This document shows, in pieces, positions 46,984 to 56,094 of a stretch of 64,000 bases of DNA. Position numbers and translations under genes: made by a program. The DNA comes from CAWEFA01 sp963851385. GTDB taxonomy: Bacteria; Bacteroidota; Bacteroidia; Bacteroidales; DTGW01. The stretch covers positions 62,001 to 126,000 of the forward strand of contig CAWKPE010000013.1 in the NCBI GenBank assembly GCA_963851385.1, written 5' to 3'. Each line of letters opens with the position of its first letter. Within the stretch, counting starts at the first letter, position 1. Under the pieces are notes generated by a model. That model saw only the letters and a program-made list of their open reading frames with translations. It was not told where the DNA came from and did not search any database.

Positions 46984-47850
46984 TTATTGAAGCAGAAAGT
47001 GATAAGTTATCGTTCCGGTTTGTATAGTTGCTTCAGGTTGCCTGCTGAATTTTGATTGTAAAGCTGCTTTACGCGCCACCTGCAATAGATAATCATCCAA
47101 AGTAGTTGAACCTTTAACTCCGGATACTGCATTAATTACCAGTCCATTTTTATCAACGGTAATCTTCACAACCACTATTCCTTCCGCTTGATAATTGTAT
47201 TCAGGTTTTTGAAGAAATAATGGATCTCTTCCGCTGAGATCAAAAGAAATACCGTTGCCTTTTCCTGTCCCGGTTCCATTGCCACTGCCTCCTCCTGTTC
47301 CCCCTCCACTACCATTGCCATTGCCAGTGTATAAAGGTGAACCTGTTATTCCGCCCGGATTTCCCTGATCTCCAGATTTACCTGTATTGCCTTCATTTGA
47401 AATGCCTTTATTTGATTTATATAATGCTTTTTGATTAAGTACAGGTTGAGTATTCGCATCAGAGACTTTTTGACGCTGAATATTTTTTTCTTTTATTTTT
47501 TTTGTAGTTTTTTTCTTATGAATGTCTTTAACTGGTTCGTTTTTTTCAGACGATTCAACATTTCCGGTTTCTTCCTCATCCTGAGTTATTAATTTATCTG
47601 CTTCAACAGGTTCTGAAGCAGTTGCCTTGAAATCCGGCATTTCAATAGGAGTTGGTAATTGATTATTCCCCATTCCTTCATTGCTTGTTCCCAAATTAAC
47701 TTCAAGACCCATTCCCGGACCACCTCCTCCTTCAGGATATGGTGGAATAGGAGTAGTAAAATGTATCCACAGAAGTACCAAAATAATGATTGTGAAAACA
47801 ATCACTGTTCTAATAGATGCAAAAACCTTATGCCGGAAACCCAGGTACAT
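46984..47850 (-). CDS. TonB-family energy transducer
   Basis: 288 residues. One N-terminal transmembrane helix (about 11-29, IRTVIVFTIIILVLLWIHF) is followed by a long acidic and basic linker (30-130: DKLITQDEEETGNVESSEKN, KKKTTKKIKEK) and a Gly/Ser/Thr-rich stretch (150-195). The TonB C-terminal domain (about 205-288) reads LQKPEYNYQAEGIVVVKITV, then NAVSGVKGSTTLDDYLLQVA. TonB or TolA carries proton-motive energy from ExbBD or TolQR to outer-membrane receptors. The gene is last in an operon TamB-ExbB-ExbD-TonB, with 6 bases between it and ExbD. TolA-like function is equally possible. Confidence 0.88.
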   Translation of the reverse strand: MYLGFRHKVFASIRTVIVFTIIILVLLWIHFTTPIPPYPEGGGGPGMGLEVNLGTSNEGMGNNQLPTPIEMPDFKATASEPVEADKLITQDEEETGNVESSEKNEPVKDIHKKKTTKKIKEKNIQRQKVSDANTQPVLNQKALYKSNKGISNEGNTGKSGDQGNPGGITGSPLYTGNGNGSGGGTGGGSGNGTGTGKGNGISFDLSGRDPLFLQKPEYNYQAEGIVVVKITVDKNGLVINAVSGVKGSTTLDDYLLQVARKAALQSKFSRQPEATIQTGTITYHFLLQ

Positions 47851-47856
47851 TCTTGT

Positions 47857-48258
47857 TTATGCGTTAGGTGCCTTAGTGGCTAGAATCATTTTAATTTTAA
47901 GTTTATTCCCTATCTGAAGTACATTAACCAGCTCCTGAACCGGAATTTTATTATCGCATCTTATGACTACTGTAACATTTTCGACATTTTTTATCTGGCT
48001 CGATAATTCCTTTTCCAATATATCAAAGGCAACTTGCTTGTTATTTATATAATACTTCAAATCTTTTGTAATAGAAATTGAAATCTCAGTTTTTCTTACA
48101 GTCTGATGATATTTTGAATTAGGCAATGTCAGTTTAATCACGCTGGGACTGATAAGGGTGCTTGTGATCAGGAAGAACAACATAAGAAAAAACATGATGT
48201 CACTTAGGGATGATGTGAAAACTTCAGCCCTGAATTTATTTTTGTTCCTTAAGTTCAT
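47857..48258 (-). CDS. ExbD/TolR-family protein
   Basis: 133 residues with one transmembrane helix near 20-38 (LSDIMFFLMLFFLITSTL). The conserved membrane Asp is in SLSDIMFFL, the residue coupled to proton flow in the family. A periplasmic domain (45-133) has ISITKDLKYYINNKQVAFDI and VVIRCDNKIPVQELVNVLQI. The start overlaps the ExbB stop by 4 bases, indicating translational coupling. With ExbB it forms the stator that drives TonB or TolA. Confidence 0.93.
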   Translation of the reverse strand: MNLRNKNKFRAEVFTSSLSDIMFFLMLFFLITSTLISPSVIKLTLPNSKYHQTVRKTEISISITKDLKYYINNKQVAFDILEKELSSQIKNVENVTVVIRCDNKIPVQELVNVLQIGNKLKIKMILATKAPNA

Positions 48259-48953
48259 TTTGCCGGTTCTTGTAATAAATCAATAAAATTCATCGCATTA
48301 AATTCCAGTTTATGCACAACTTTTTCTATCATTACATTTATCCAATGATAAAATAGAAAAGCAACTATTCCTACCAGTAAACCTGCTGCACTACAAACCA
48401 TTTTTTCATATAATCCTCCAGCTATTATTCCAATACTTATGTTATCAGCTAAAGATATATTGTAAAATATTCGAATTACTCCGGCAATTGTTCCTATAAA
48501 ACCAAACATGGGTGCGATGCCGGCTATAACACCAAGTGTTACAAGGTTTTTCTCCAGATTATATACTTCAAATTTGCCAACAATTTCAATGGCATCTTCA
48601 ATCTCTTTAATTGGTCTGCCAAGTCTTTTTATACCTTTTTCAATCATTCGCGCCACAGGTCTGTCAGTACTTCTGCATAAGTTCATGGCAGCATCAACTT
48701 TACTTTCGTGAATATAATCCCTGATTCTATCTATAAAATTGTTTTCAAATTGTGCTGCTTTTTTGATCGCAAAATATCTTTCAAAAAAGACATACACAGC
48801 CACAACTGCCATAAAAGCGATAGGTATCATCAGCCATCCGCCTTTCATTGTTAAATCCCAAAGCGACATGGAAGATTCACTTTTAACTCCTTCAGCTATT
48901 TTAGCAGTTGTATCCACTACATTAGCTTGCAATAATATTATTAAATGATTCAT
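48255..48953 (-). CDS. MotA/TolQ/ExbB proton-channel family protein
   Basis: 232 residues with three transmembrane segments: about 33-53 (GGWLMIPIAFMAVVAVYVFF) and a pair about 135-160 and 175-205 in the family core (LGVIAGIAPMFGFIGTIAGV, IIAGGLYEKMVCSAAGLLVG). A cytoplasmic loop lies between helices 1 and 2. It forms the pentameric proton channel around ExbD. The conserved GLLGTVxGMI-type motif appears here as MFGFIGTIAGVIRIF. The gene lies 36 bases after TamB, an unusual partner for this channel. Confidence 0.93.
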   Translation of the reverse strand: MNHLIILLQANVVDTTAKIAEGVKSESSMSLWDLTMKGGWLMIPIAFMAVVAVYVFFERYFAIKKAAQFENNFIDRIRDYIHESKVDAAMNLCRSTDRPVARMIEKGIKRLGRPIKEIEDAIEIVGKFEVYNLEKNLVTLGVIAGIAPMFGFIGTIAGVIRIFYNISLADNISIGIIAGGLYEKMVCSAAGLLVGIVAFLFYHWINVMIEKVVHKLEFNAMNFIDLLQEPAK

Positions 48954-48989
48954 AGTTGAAATATTAAGAACATGTTTTAAGTAATAGAA

Positions 48990-51900
48990 CTATTTTGAAA
49001 TTTTAATACTGTCTGCAGGTTGTTTGACAGGTTGATTTTTTTTCTTCCCAAATATTTTTTGATAATATTTTCTCATCAATTCACCAAAAGTACTAAATTC
49101 TTCGCGGTATAGCAAACCTATTCCCTGCGTATAAGGTGCTTGTTCAATAATTAATTGGTCGTTGGCACGATTGAAAGCTTTTAACATCAATTTGCCACTT
49201 TCATTAAGTTTGACATCTACATTAACATCTCCAACCAGGTTATTCGTATTGTTATTGACCTGGTTAGCTTGATTTCCCACAACATCAAGATTTCCATTGA
49301 TGGTAACTCTGTCATTAAGTATTTGAGTAGATAAAGCAACTTCTACCTCCTCACTGGTCATGTTCTTATCACCCGGCCTGTATGAGAATCCTATATCAAA
49401 ATCTTTGCTCACCTGCGAAATCCAATTACTAAATTGGTTAGATAACATTTCATATGAAGTTGTTGTGGCAATATCCCTGCCTATGATTGTCCCAGTTGCA
49501 GAAGTAGAGTTATTTGAGTTTGGCTTATTTGGATCTGGCATAAAATTATTTGTTACCAATAACATTAGAAATTGTTTGCTCAATTCCTCTTCACTATTAA
49601 TTATGTCTCTAACTTTTGTACGGGCTTCTTCGGGAGCATTGGGCAAATAAATATCATATTTTATGTCTGGATGTAATAATTTACCATTCAAAAAAAGCTG
49701 GCATTCAATCGGTATTCGTTTTTTGTAATCTTGTGTTAGTGATGGATCAGCTATTAGATTATATAAAGAAGCTCTTAATCGATATATTGCTTTAATATCA
49801 ATACTTGCGTCAACCGGATTTCCGTTCCATGAAATTATACCACCCGGTTCAAGAATAAATTTCTTATTAATAAGGTTTTGAAGTGTAAATAAATAATCCC
49901 CGCTCTGAATAGTGTAATCTCCGCGAATATTAAAATTACCGAGTGTATTGATTTCAATATTAATATTACCATTGCCCTGACTTCGCATAATATCACCTAC
50001 TTTTGGATCGAAGACTAATTGAATTTCCGCTTCAGGAGTTAATTCCAAATCAAGAGTAAGAGTTATGCCTGAATTGCCAACATCATATTGAGCAGTTTTA
50101 TATATAATCCTTTTGCTTGTCTCTCTTTGCTGACTATTAAAAGTCAGAAATTTATTTGCAATAATATCACTTCTGTTATTTAATGGTATGCTAATAAAAG
50201 TATTTTTACCTGTTTTTGCATGAGAAATATCTATATTTATATTTTGAGTCGGACCTGAAATATGTGCAACACCACTTGCAAACGCCTTACCATAATAAAA
50301 AGGATTATCATCTGTCTTAGTATTTAGAACAAGAGTATTATCAAGGTTAATATTAAAATTAACATTAAAGTTTTTCAAGTAAGTATTTGTTATCATGCCG
50401 TCCAATGAGCATTGATTATTATAGGAATCTGTCAATTTTACATTATTAAAAACAAATCTGTTATCGACTATTCTTAATTTAGTGGTGAACGAATAGTTGG
50501 TTTTTAAATAATTGATCATGAATGTAGCTTTATCAATATCAATGCTTCCATTCAAATAAGGTTTAGCGATATTTCCAGTTAACTCAACGTGGCCTGAGCA
50601 ATTTCCCTTTTGCAAAGTAAATGTGTTGCTTAAAATTGGCTGAATTACAGATAAATTTATATTTTTAACGTCAAACGAGAAGTTTAGTCTTTTATCAAAA
50701 GGAACATATTCTCCTTCGGCATGTAATGAACAATAATCTGATTTATAAGCGTTAGCTTCAGCAATGATTTTTTGTTGAAGACTATTCCATGTAACAACCA
50801 TATTCAAATTACCCAATTGTTCAGCATTAAATGAAAAACGATTGATATGTAAATCAGCATTGAATAAACTTTTGTGATAATAATCAGAAAGATTACAATG
50901 TCCACTTAATTTGCCTTCAAAGGTTAATTGATTACTTTTTAAGAAAAAGCCCAGGTTTCTCAAATCGAAATTCCGAAATTCAAAATTCAAAGCGTCATCA
51001 GTATTTTCTGATATTTTTCCATTTATAATAACATATTGTTGATTATGCGACATTTTTAAATTTGGCACGGTGATACTCGATGTATCTAAAATGATAGCAG
51101 ATTCATCAATCTTCCACAAACTGTCAATTATATAAACCTGTGCAGGAAATAACTTAATATTCAAAGCAGGAACTGAAGCCTGATTTGTTTTAGAAAAATT
51201 TGTCAGAAAAATAATCTTGCTTAGATTTTTAAAAGTATCCTTATTATTCCATTCAATATTTGTTAACATACTATCATGCCGGACAATTGACTGTGCCATC
51301 AAACGGTTAAAAGATACCTGATTTCCAAAATAAAATTTATCACTAATTAATGATAATATCAAAGAATCCTTTTGGGCTCTACAGCTTATATTCAGGCCAT
51401 CAAACCTGCTTGAACCAATCTGAAAGGAATCAGCAATAAAAGAGAAATTAATTATTGAATCGGAAGGATAAAAAGTCCCATTTAACCTACTATTAACAGC
51501 AAGATTTGTATTTTCGGCAAAAAAGTCACAGAACGGTTTTACATTTTTAAAAACAGCATCGAATTTAAACCTGTTAACCGAGAGAGGCTCTTTCATTTGA
51601 ATTCTTTTAAAGCTGCTTGGCATATAATTTTTGAAAACCTTAATTAACGAAGAGTATAGCTGGCTCAGGTCATGTTCTCCTACAATATTTGCATCTATAA
51701 TATCTGATTTGACAGATAGCTGATTATGTTTAGCAAGAATTGATAAATCTTTTATAATTAGTTCTTTTCTTAATTTTTTTAAGTCAGCTTCTTTGAGTTG
51801 AATATCACCTTCAATATTATTTATATTACTCCCGCTAAATTTTGCATTTATCATACAGGATATGTTAAAAGCACTGTCTTTTTTCAGAATTTGAAGCTTA

Positions 51901-53459
51901 TTAAGTTCAGCATTGATAATTTTAGCAGAAAAATTAAATTCCGGAATTTTTTTTGTCAGATCAATTTGCCCTGACAAATCCAGTTTAACATTAGGATCTT
52001 CTAAAGTAACTAAACCGTCAAACGCATTTTCCTGCAACGAACCTTTGAGAAAAATATCTGAATATGTATACCCGTAACATTCAAATTGATTAATATTTCC
52101 TTCAAAGCTACCTGTAACTTTTTTATTACCTTCAATCAAACCAGTTGCATTAATACTTATATTCGCTTTTCCAAGTATCTTCTCGTTATCAAAAAATCTT
52201 CCAACATTGAAATCAATAGCATTAAGCTTTCCATCAAAGGCTATTTTTGTTTTCGATTCAGGTTTTAAAGACAAGTCAGATTTAATTATTCCCAAATCAG
52301 TTTTAAAAGTACCATATGTTACGAAATCGTTGACAAAGCCAGCGAAATTACCCTTAAAGTTAACTTTTCCAATTTTTTCAAATTGTTTCGGTATCTGAAA
52401 TTTATTTCCTTTTAGTGTGGGAAAATATATCTGATTAATATCTGAAGAATAAATATCCAGATTTTTTACATTAATAAACATATATGTTTCCTGGAAAATA
52501 GGTAATCCCGTTAAGCTTAAATCTCCTTCAAATATTGAAGTTTTTCCAAATGAAAATTTTATTTTTTTGCAGCGCAGGTTATTAAGTTTTCCTTTCACTA
52601 AACCCGATAGTTCGAATTTCTCATTCATTCCCCAAAGCCCACGGGTAAAATAGGCTATTTCTGAAAAAGAACTGCTAGATGAATTTAAAACAAAGTCGCA
52701 TTGAACCTTTTGTGCAAAATATGAAAAATCATTGAACTTGTTAAAATCGAAATATATCTTTGGTGCAATTATCTTTGATGCAGGAGTAAATATTCTAAGA
52801 TTATCAAAATGCATAAAATTTTGTTTGAGACTCATTTTCGCGGATAAGTTATTTAAAGTAAATCCCGATTGTTCTTTGAAATAAAGCTTATTTATTTTAA
52901 AAGATGTGACATGATCTTTAGTTTCCAGGTTTTTGACCCTGATATTTAAATTTGATAGTTTTAAATTTGTAAAATTAATTCCTGAATCTACCTTTATTTT
53001 ATAGTAGTTTTCAAGTGCAAATCTTGAATCAATCAGGCCAATATTATTAAATACAATGTTCCAGCCTTTTTTCTTTTTAGTTGTATCGCCGGCAATCTTG
53101 TTTATGAAAAACTGAAGGTTAATAACTTTATTTGAATCAATATAAAAGTTAACGAATGCTTTCGAAAGTTCAATTCTTTCTATCCGGATTATTTTTTTAG
53201 AAATATTAACTGCACCAATTGACAAAGTGAGCTTATTTGCATAGAGTAATGTATCGTGCCGGCGATCTTCCACATATAATTTTTTTATAACCAATCTGTT
53301 TAGCATGTCAATTTGCACATTACCCACATGAACTTTTGTCTCTAAAAAACCTGATAACTTAGTAGTTACAGTCTGCGCGAGATAATTCTGTACTTTATTA
53401 TTTTGAACCAATAGAAAGCCTAATGCCGGAATTATGCAAACCGACAAAATAAATATCAA
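48990..53459 (-). CDS. TamB-like translocation/assembly module protein (AsmA/DUF490)
   Basis: 1489 residues from the start used. An N-terminal membrane helix (IFILSVCIIPALGFLLVQ) is followed by an AsmA-like beginning (YLAQTVTTKLSGFLETKVHV) and a very long beta-rich repetitive body. The TamB C-terminal domain (about 1080-1450: ELTPEAEIQLVFDPKVGDIM, GNINIEINTLGNFNIRGDYT, RDIATTTSYEMLSNQFSNWI) ends near LLYREEFSTFGELMRKYYQK. TamB proteins bridge the periplasm and help assemble outer-membrane components or move lipids. The start codon is TTG. The frame is open another 14 basic and hydrophobic codons (KSKHKNIKKIFKIL) up to a TAA without ATG, so the true start is uncertain. It is divergent from tsaD and first in an operon with ExbB, ExbD and TonB. 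Confidence 0.9.
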   Translation of the reverse strand: MIFILSVCIIPALGFLLVQNNKVQNYLAQTVTTKLSGFLETKVHVGNVQIDMLNRLVIKKLYVEDRRHDTLLYANKLTLSIGAVNISKKIIRIERIELSKAFVNFYIDSNKVINLQFFINKIAGDTTKKKKGWNIVFNNIGLIDSRFALENYYKIKVDSGINFTNLKLSNLNIRVKNLETKDHVTSFKINKLYFKEQSGFTLNNLSAKMSLKQNFMHFDNLRIFTPASKIIAPKIYFDFNKFNDFSYFAQKVQCDFVLNSSSSSFSEIAYFTRGLWGMNEKFELSGLVKGKLNNLRCKKIKFSFGKTSIFEGDLSLTGLPIFQETYMFINVKNLDIYSSDINQIYFPTLKGNKFQIPKQFEKIGKVNFKGNFAGFVNDFVTYGTFKTDLGIIKSDLSLKPESKTKIAFDGKLNAIDFNVGRFFDNEKILGKANISINATGLIEGNKKVTGSFEGNINQFECYGYTYSDIFLKGSLQENAFDGLVTLEDPNVKLDLSGQIDLTKKIPEFNFSAKIINAELNKLQILKKDSAFNISCMINAKFSGSNINNIEGDIQLKEADLKKLRKELIIKDLSILAKHNQLSVKSDIIDANIVGEHDLSQLYSSLIKVFKNYMPSSFKRIQMKEPLSVNRFKFDAVFKNVKPFCDFFAENTNLAVNSRLNGTFYPSDSIINFSFIADSFQIGSSRFDGLNISCRAQKDSLILSLISDKFYFGNQVSFNRLMAQSIVRHDSMLTNIEWNNKDTFKNLSKIIFLTNFSKTNQASVPALNIKLFPAQVYIIDSLWKIDESAIILDTSSITVPNLKMSHNQQYVIINGKISENTDDALNFEFRNFDLRNLGFFLKSNQLTFEGKLSGHCNLSDYYHKSLFNADLHINRFSFNAEQLGNLNMVVTWNSLQQKIIAEANAYKSDYCSLHAEGEYVPFDKRLNFSFDVKNINLSVIQPILSNTFTLQKGNCSGHVELTGNIAKPYLNGSIDIDKATFMINYLKTNYSFTTKLRIVDNRFVFNNVKLTDSYNNQCSLDGMITNTYLKNFNVNFNINLDNTLVLNTKTDDNPFYYGKAFASGVAHISGPTQNINIDISHAKTGKNTFISIPLNNRSDIIANKFLTFNSQQRETSKRIIYKTAQYDVGNSGITLTLDLELTPEAEIQLVFDPKVGDIMRSQGNGNINIEINTLGNFNIRGDYTIQSGDYLFTLQNLINKKFILEPGGIISWNGNPVDASIDIKAIYRLRASLYNLIADPSLTQDYKKRIPIECQLFLNGKLLHPDIKYDIYLPNAPEEARTKVRDIINSEEELSKQFLMLLVTNNFMPDPNKPNSNNSTSATGTIIGRDIATTTSYEMLSNQFSNWISQVSKDFDIGFSYRPGDKNMTSEEVEVALSTQILNDRVTINGNLDVVGNQANQVNNNTNNLVGDVNVDVKLNESGKLMLKAFNRANDQLIIEQAPYTQGIGLLYREEFSTFGELMRKYYQKIFGKKKNQPVKQPADSIKISK

Positions 53460-53558
53460 CAGTATTTTGAATATTTTTTTGATATTTTTGTGTTTTGATT
53501 TTTATTATTAACGCAATTATCGTGCAATTTAGTTTCAAAAATATATCTTTTATTGTTA

Positions 53559-54575
53559 ATGAGCATTGTCATCCTGGGAATAGAATCATCATGCGATGAT
53601 ACTTCTGCAGCTATAATTAAAGATGGTTTTTTACTTTCAAACCTTATTGCCAACCAGAAAGTACATGAAAAGTATGGAGGCGTGGTTCCAGAGTTGGCTT
53701 CAAGAGCTCATCAAAAAAATATTATTCCTGTTGTAGACCAGGCTATAAAATCATCAGGAATTACTATTGATGATATCAATGCAATAGCTTTTACCAATGG
53801 TCCGGGTCTTATGGGATCATTACTTGTAGGAACTTCGTTTGCAAAAGGATTTGGACTAGCACGCAATATACCAATAATTGACATTAATCATCTGCAAGCA
53901 CATTTGCTTGTTCATTTTATCAAGGAAAAAGGAATCAAACGTGAAGTACCTGGGTTTCCATTTTTATGTCTTCTTATATCCGGTGGTCACACTCAATTGA
54001 TAGTAGTTAAAGATTATTTGGAAATAGAAATAATTGGACAAACCATAGATGATGCGGTTGGCGAAGCTTTTGATAAGTGTGCTAAAGTAATAGGTTTGCC
54101 ATATCCAGGTGGACCAGAAGTTGATAAATTAGCTCAGCAAGGAAATGAAAATGCTTTTAAATTCAGCAAACCTGTAATAGACGAACTTGATTTTAGCTTT
54201 TCCGGGCTGAAAACTTCCTTTCTTTATTTTCTCCGGGACCAGCTTAAGGATAATGCAGATTTTATTGAATCCCGAAAGGCTGATCTATGTGCTTCATTGC
54301 AAAATACGATAATTAAAATATTATTGGATAAATTAATAAGAGCGTCTAAACTTACGGGTATTAGACAAATTGCATTAGCAGGTGGTGTATCAGCAAATTC
54401 AGGACTAAGAACTGCTACCATGAAAGAAGCTGAAAAACAAAGGTGGTCATTATTTATGCCCGAACTCAAATTTACAACTGATAATGCTGCAATGGTTGCT
54501 ATTACCGGTTATTACAAATTTCTTGCAGGCCAATTTGCATCGCATGACATAACGCCTGTAGCAAGAGTTATTTGA
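53559..54575 (+). CDS. tsaD: tRNA N6-adenosine threonylcarbamoyltransferase TsaD
   Basis: 338 residues from the ATG giving MSIVILGIESSCDDTSAAII; an upstream TTG would add only two residues. ASKHA-fold features are GIESSCDDTS, the metal-binding His pair in NHLQAHLLVH (HxxxH), LLISGGHTQLIVV, VGEAFDKCAKVIGLPYPGG and ALAGGVSANSGLR. TsaD transfers the threonylcarbamoyl group onto A37 of ANN-decoding tRNAs together with TsaB/TsaE. The pairing with a divergent TamB gene is common in this phylum. The gene is intact and essential in most bacteria. Confidence 0.97.
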   Translation: MSIVILGIESSCDDTSAAIIKDGFLLSNLIANQKVHEKYGGVVPELASRAHQKNIIPVVDQAIKSSGITIDDINAIAFTNGPGLMGSLLVGTSFAKGFGLARNIPIIDINHLQAHLLVHFIKEKGIKREVPGFPFLCLLISGGHTQLIVVKDYLEIEIIGQTIDDAVGEAFDKCAKVIGLPYPGGPEVDKLAQQGNENAFKFSKPVIDELDFSFSGLKTSFLYFLRDQLKDNADFIESRKADLCASLQNTIIKILLDKLIRASKLTGIRQIALAGGVSANSGLRTATMKEAEKQRWSLFMPELKFTTDNAAMVAITGYYKFLAGQFASHDITPVARVI

Positions 54576-54612
54576 GATAAAAATTGATAATTATTTAAAC
54601 TAAATAGAAGAA

Positions 54613-55605
54613 ATGAAAAACACAATTATTGGAAATGCATTACCCAATATTCCTTGGGAAGATAAGCCTAAAGGCTGTAAAGATGTTTTATGGAGATATA
54701 GTAAAAATCCGGTAATAGACTGGAACCCCACACCATCAACTGCCAGAATTTATAATAGTGCTACTATTCCTTACAATGGAGGTTTTGTGGGTGTTTTCAG
54801 AGCTGATCACAAAAATGGTCGTGCAAATATTCACTTTGGAACAAGCAAAAATGCCCTGGATTGGAACATTGACGACAACGTTATTCCATGGGTTGATGAA
54901 AATGATAATCCTAACCCGGTTAGTTATGCCTACGACCCCAGATTAGTTAAAATTGAAGATACTTTTTATGTCACATGGTGCGACGATATGAGAGGTGCAT
55001 CTATTGGAATGGGTATGACAAAAGACTTTAAAAAATGGGTAAGATTACCGAATCCTCTTATGCCATTTAACAGGAATGGTGTTTTATTTCCAAGAAAAAT
55101 CAAAGGAAAATATTTACTTCTCAGTCGTCCGAGTGATAGCGGACATACTCCCTTTGGCGATATATTTCTTAGCGAAAGCCCTGATTTAATTCATTGGGGG
55201 CGTCATAAATTCGTTATGGGAAAAGGAGGAAAAGGTTGGTGGCAGGGAGTTAAAATAGGCGCTGGTCCTGTTCCTATTGAAACCTCTGAAGGATGGCTTC
55301 TTTTTTATCATGGCGTTTCAACTACTTGCAATGGATTTGTATACAGTTTTGGTGCGGTAATTCTTGACATAAACGATCCTAGTAAAGTTTTATATCGTAC
55401 CAGGGATTATTTGCTGACACCGGAAAAAGACTATGAAACCCGCGGATTCGTGCCTAATGTTACTTTTCCATGTGCCAATTTGTACGATGCAGAATCCGGC
55501 CGTATTGCAATATACTATGGAGCAGCCGATACTTATACTGCTTTAGCTTTTTGCCAGATTGATGAATTGATAGATTATATCAAAAATAATTTTGAGGTGG
55601 TGTAA
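54613..55605 (+). CDS. Glycoside hydrolase family 130 (beta-mannoside phosphorylase-like)
   Basis: 330 residues folding as a five-bladed propeller in the family. GH130 landmarks are STARIYNSATIPYNGGFVGV, the general-acid Asp in SYAYDPRLVKIED (D108), MPFNRNGVLFPRKIKGKY, WWQGVKIGAGPVPIETSEG, LLFYHGVSTTCNGFVYSFGA and IYYGAADTYTALAFC. Most GH130 enzymes phosphorolyse beta-mannosides. The conserved RADHKNGR and PRKIKGKY basic residues match the phosphate-binding type, and absence of a signal peptide favours an intracellular phosphorylase. It starts 37 bases after tsaD on the same strand and may be co-transcribed. The exact linkage (beta-1,4 or beta-1,2) is not determined. Confidence 0.92.
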   Translation: MKNTIIGNALPNIPWEDKPKGCKDVLWRYSKNPVIDWNPTPSTARIYNSATIPYNGGFVGVFRADHKNGRANIHFGTSKNALDWNIDDNVIPWVDENDNPNPVSYAYDPRLVKIEDTFYVTWCDDMRGASIGMGMTKDFKKWVRLPNPLMPFNRNGVLFPRKIKGKYLLLSRPSDSGHTPFGDIFLSESPDLIHWGRHKFVMGKGGKGWWQGVKIGAGPVPIETSEGWLLFYHGVSTTCNGFVYSFGAVILDINDPSKVLYRTRDYLLTPEKDYETRGFVPNVTFPCANLYDAESGRIAIYYGAADTYTALAFCQIDELIDYIKNNFEVV

Positions 55606-55616
55606 GATTTAAACGT

Positions 55617-56074
55617 GAGGTTGTCTCAAAAGTTATTTTTCATTGTCATTCAAGCGTCCCGAACTTTCGAATTCGCGTCAAGCATAGAAACATAAGTTCT
55701 TTATATAAGTTATTCTAAAGGCCTGTAGGGCCGGAATATTGGTAGCACCGGGTGCAACCCGGGGTAAAATTGTCAACCAAGTAAAGTGCGCCACGCATAA
55801 TATTTAATCGATGTTAAAGTGTTAATTGGCGCACGATATGTTTGGCAATTCAAGAGATAATTTATTTAGGATATCTCAATTGCGTGCCAATTAAAATTGT
55901 AGCTTAGATTGAAATTGTAGTTGACACGCTAAATTCTAATAAACATCTGACCAGGAGTTGCACCCCTGGCTACCAACATGTACGGAGTTAAAAAGGAAAA
56001 AAGACCTTAGCTTGACGCATATGTAAACTTTCGGGACATGGGAATGACAGTTTTGAGTTTTGAGCCACTTTTGA
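55617..56074. repeat. Repeat family C, copy 3, interrupted by element E
   Basis: Left end GAGGTTGTCTCAAAAGTTAT plus TTTTTCATTGTCATT, and right end GGGAATGACAGTTTTGAGTT plus TTGAGCCACTTTTGA. These are the two halves of family C with a foreign 344-bp piece between them. The outer right terminal repeat is degraded (TTGAACTACTT instead of TTGAGACxxCCTC). Confidence 0.7.
55675..56018. mobile_element. Element E: hairpin-rich insertion within repeat C
   Basis: Its ends are the inverted repeat GCGTCAAGC and GCTTGACGC. Near the ends a second inverted pair TGGTAGCACCGGGTGCAAC and GTTGCACCCCTGGCTACCA is embedded, and further inside are palindromic GGCGCAC...GTGCGCC-type motifs. The short terminal repeat and missing clean target duplication make the exact boundaries uncertain. 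No open reading frame. Confidence 0.5.
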
Positions 56075-56094
56075 ACTACTTTATGTCTTTGCGT

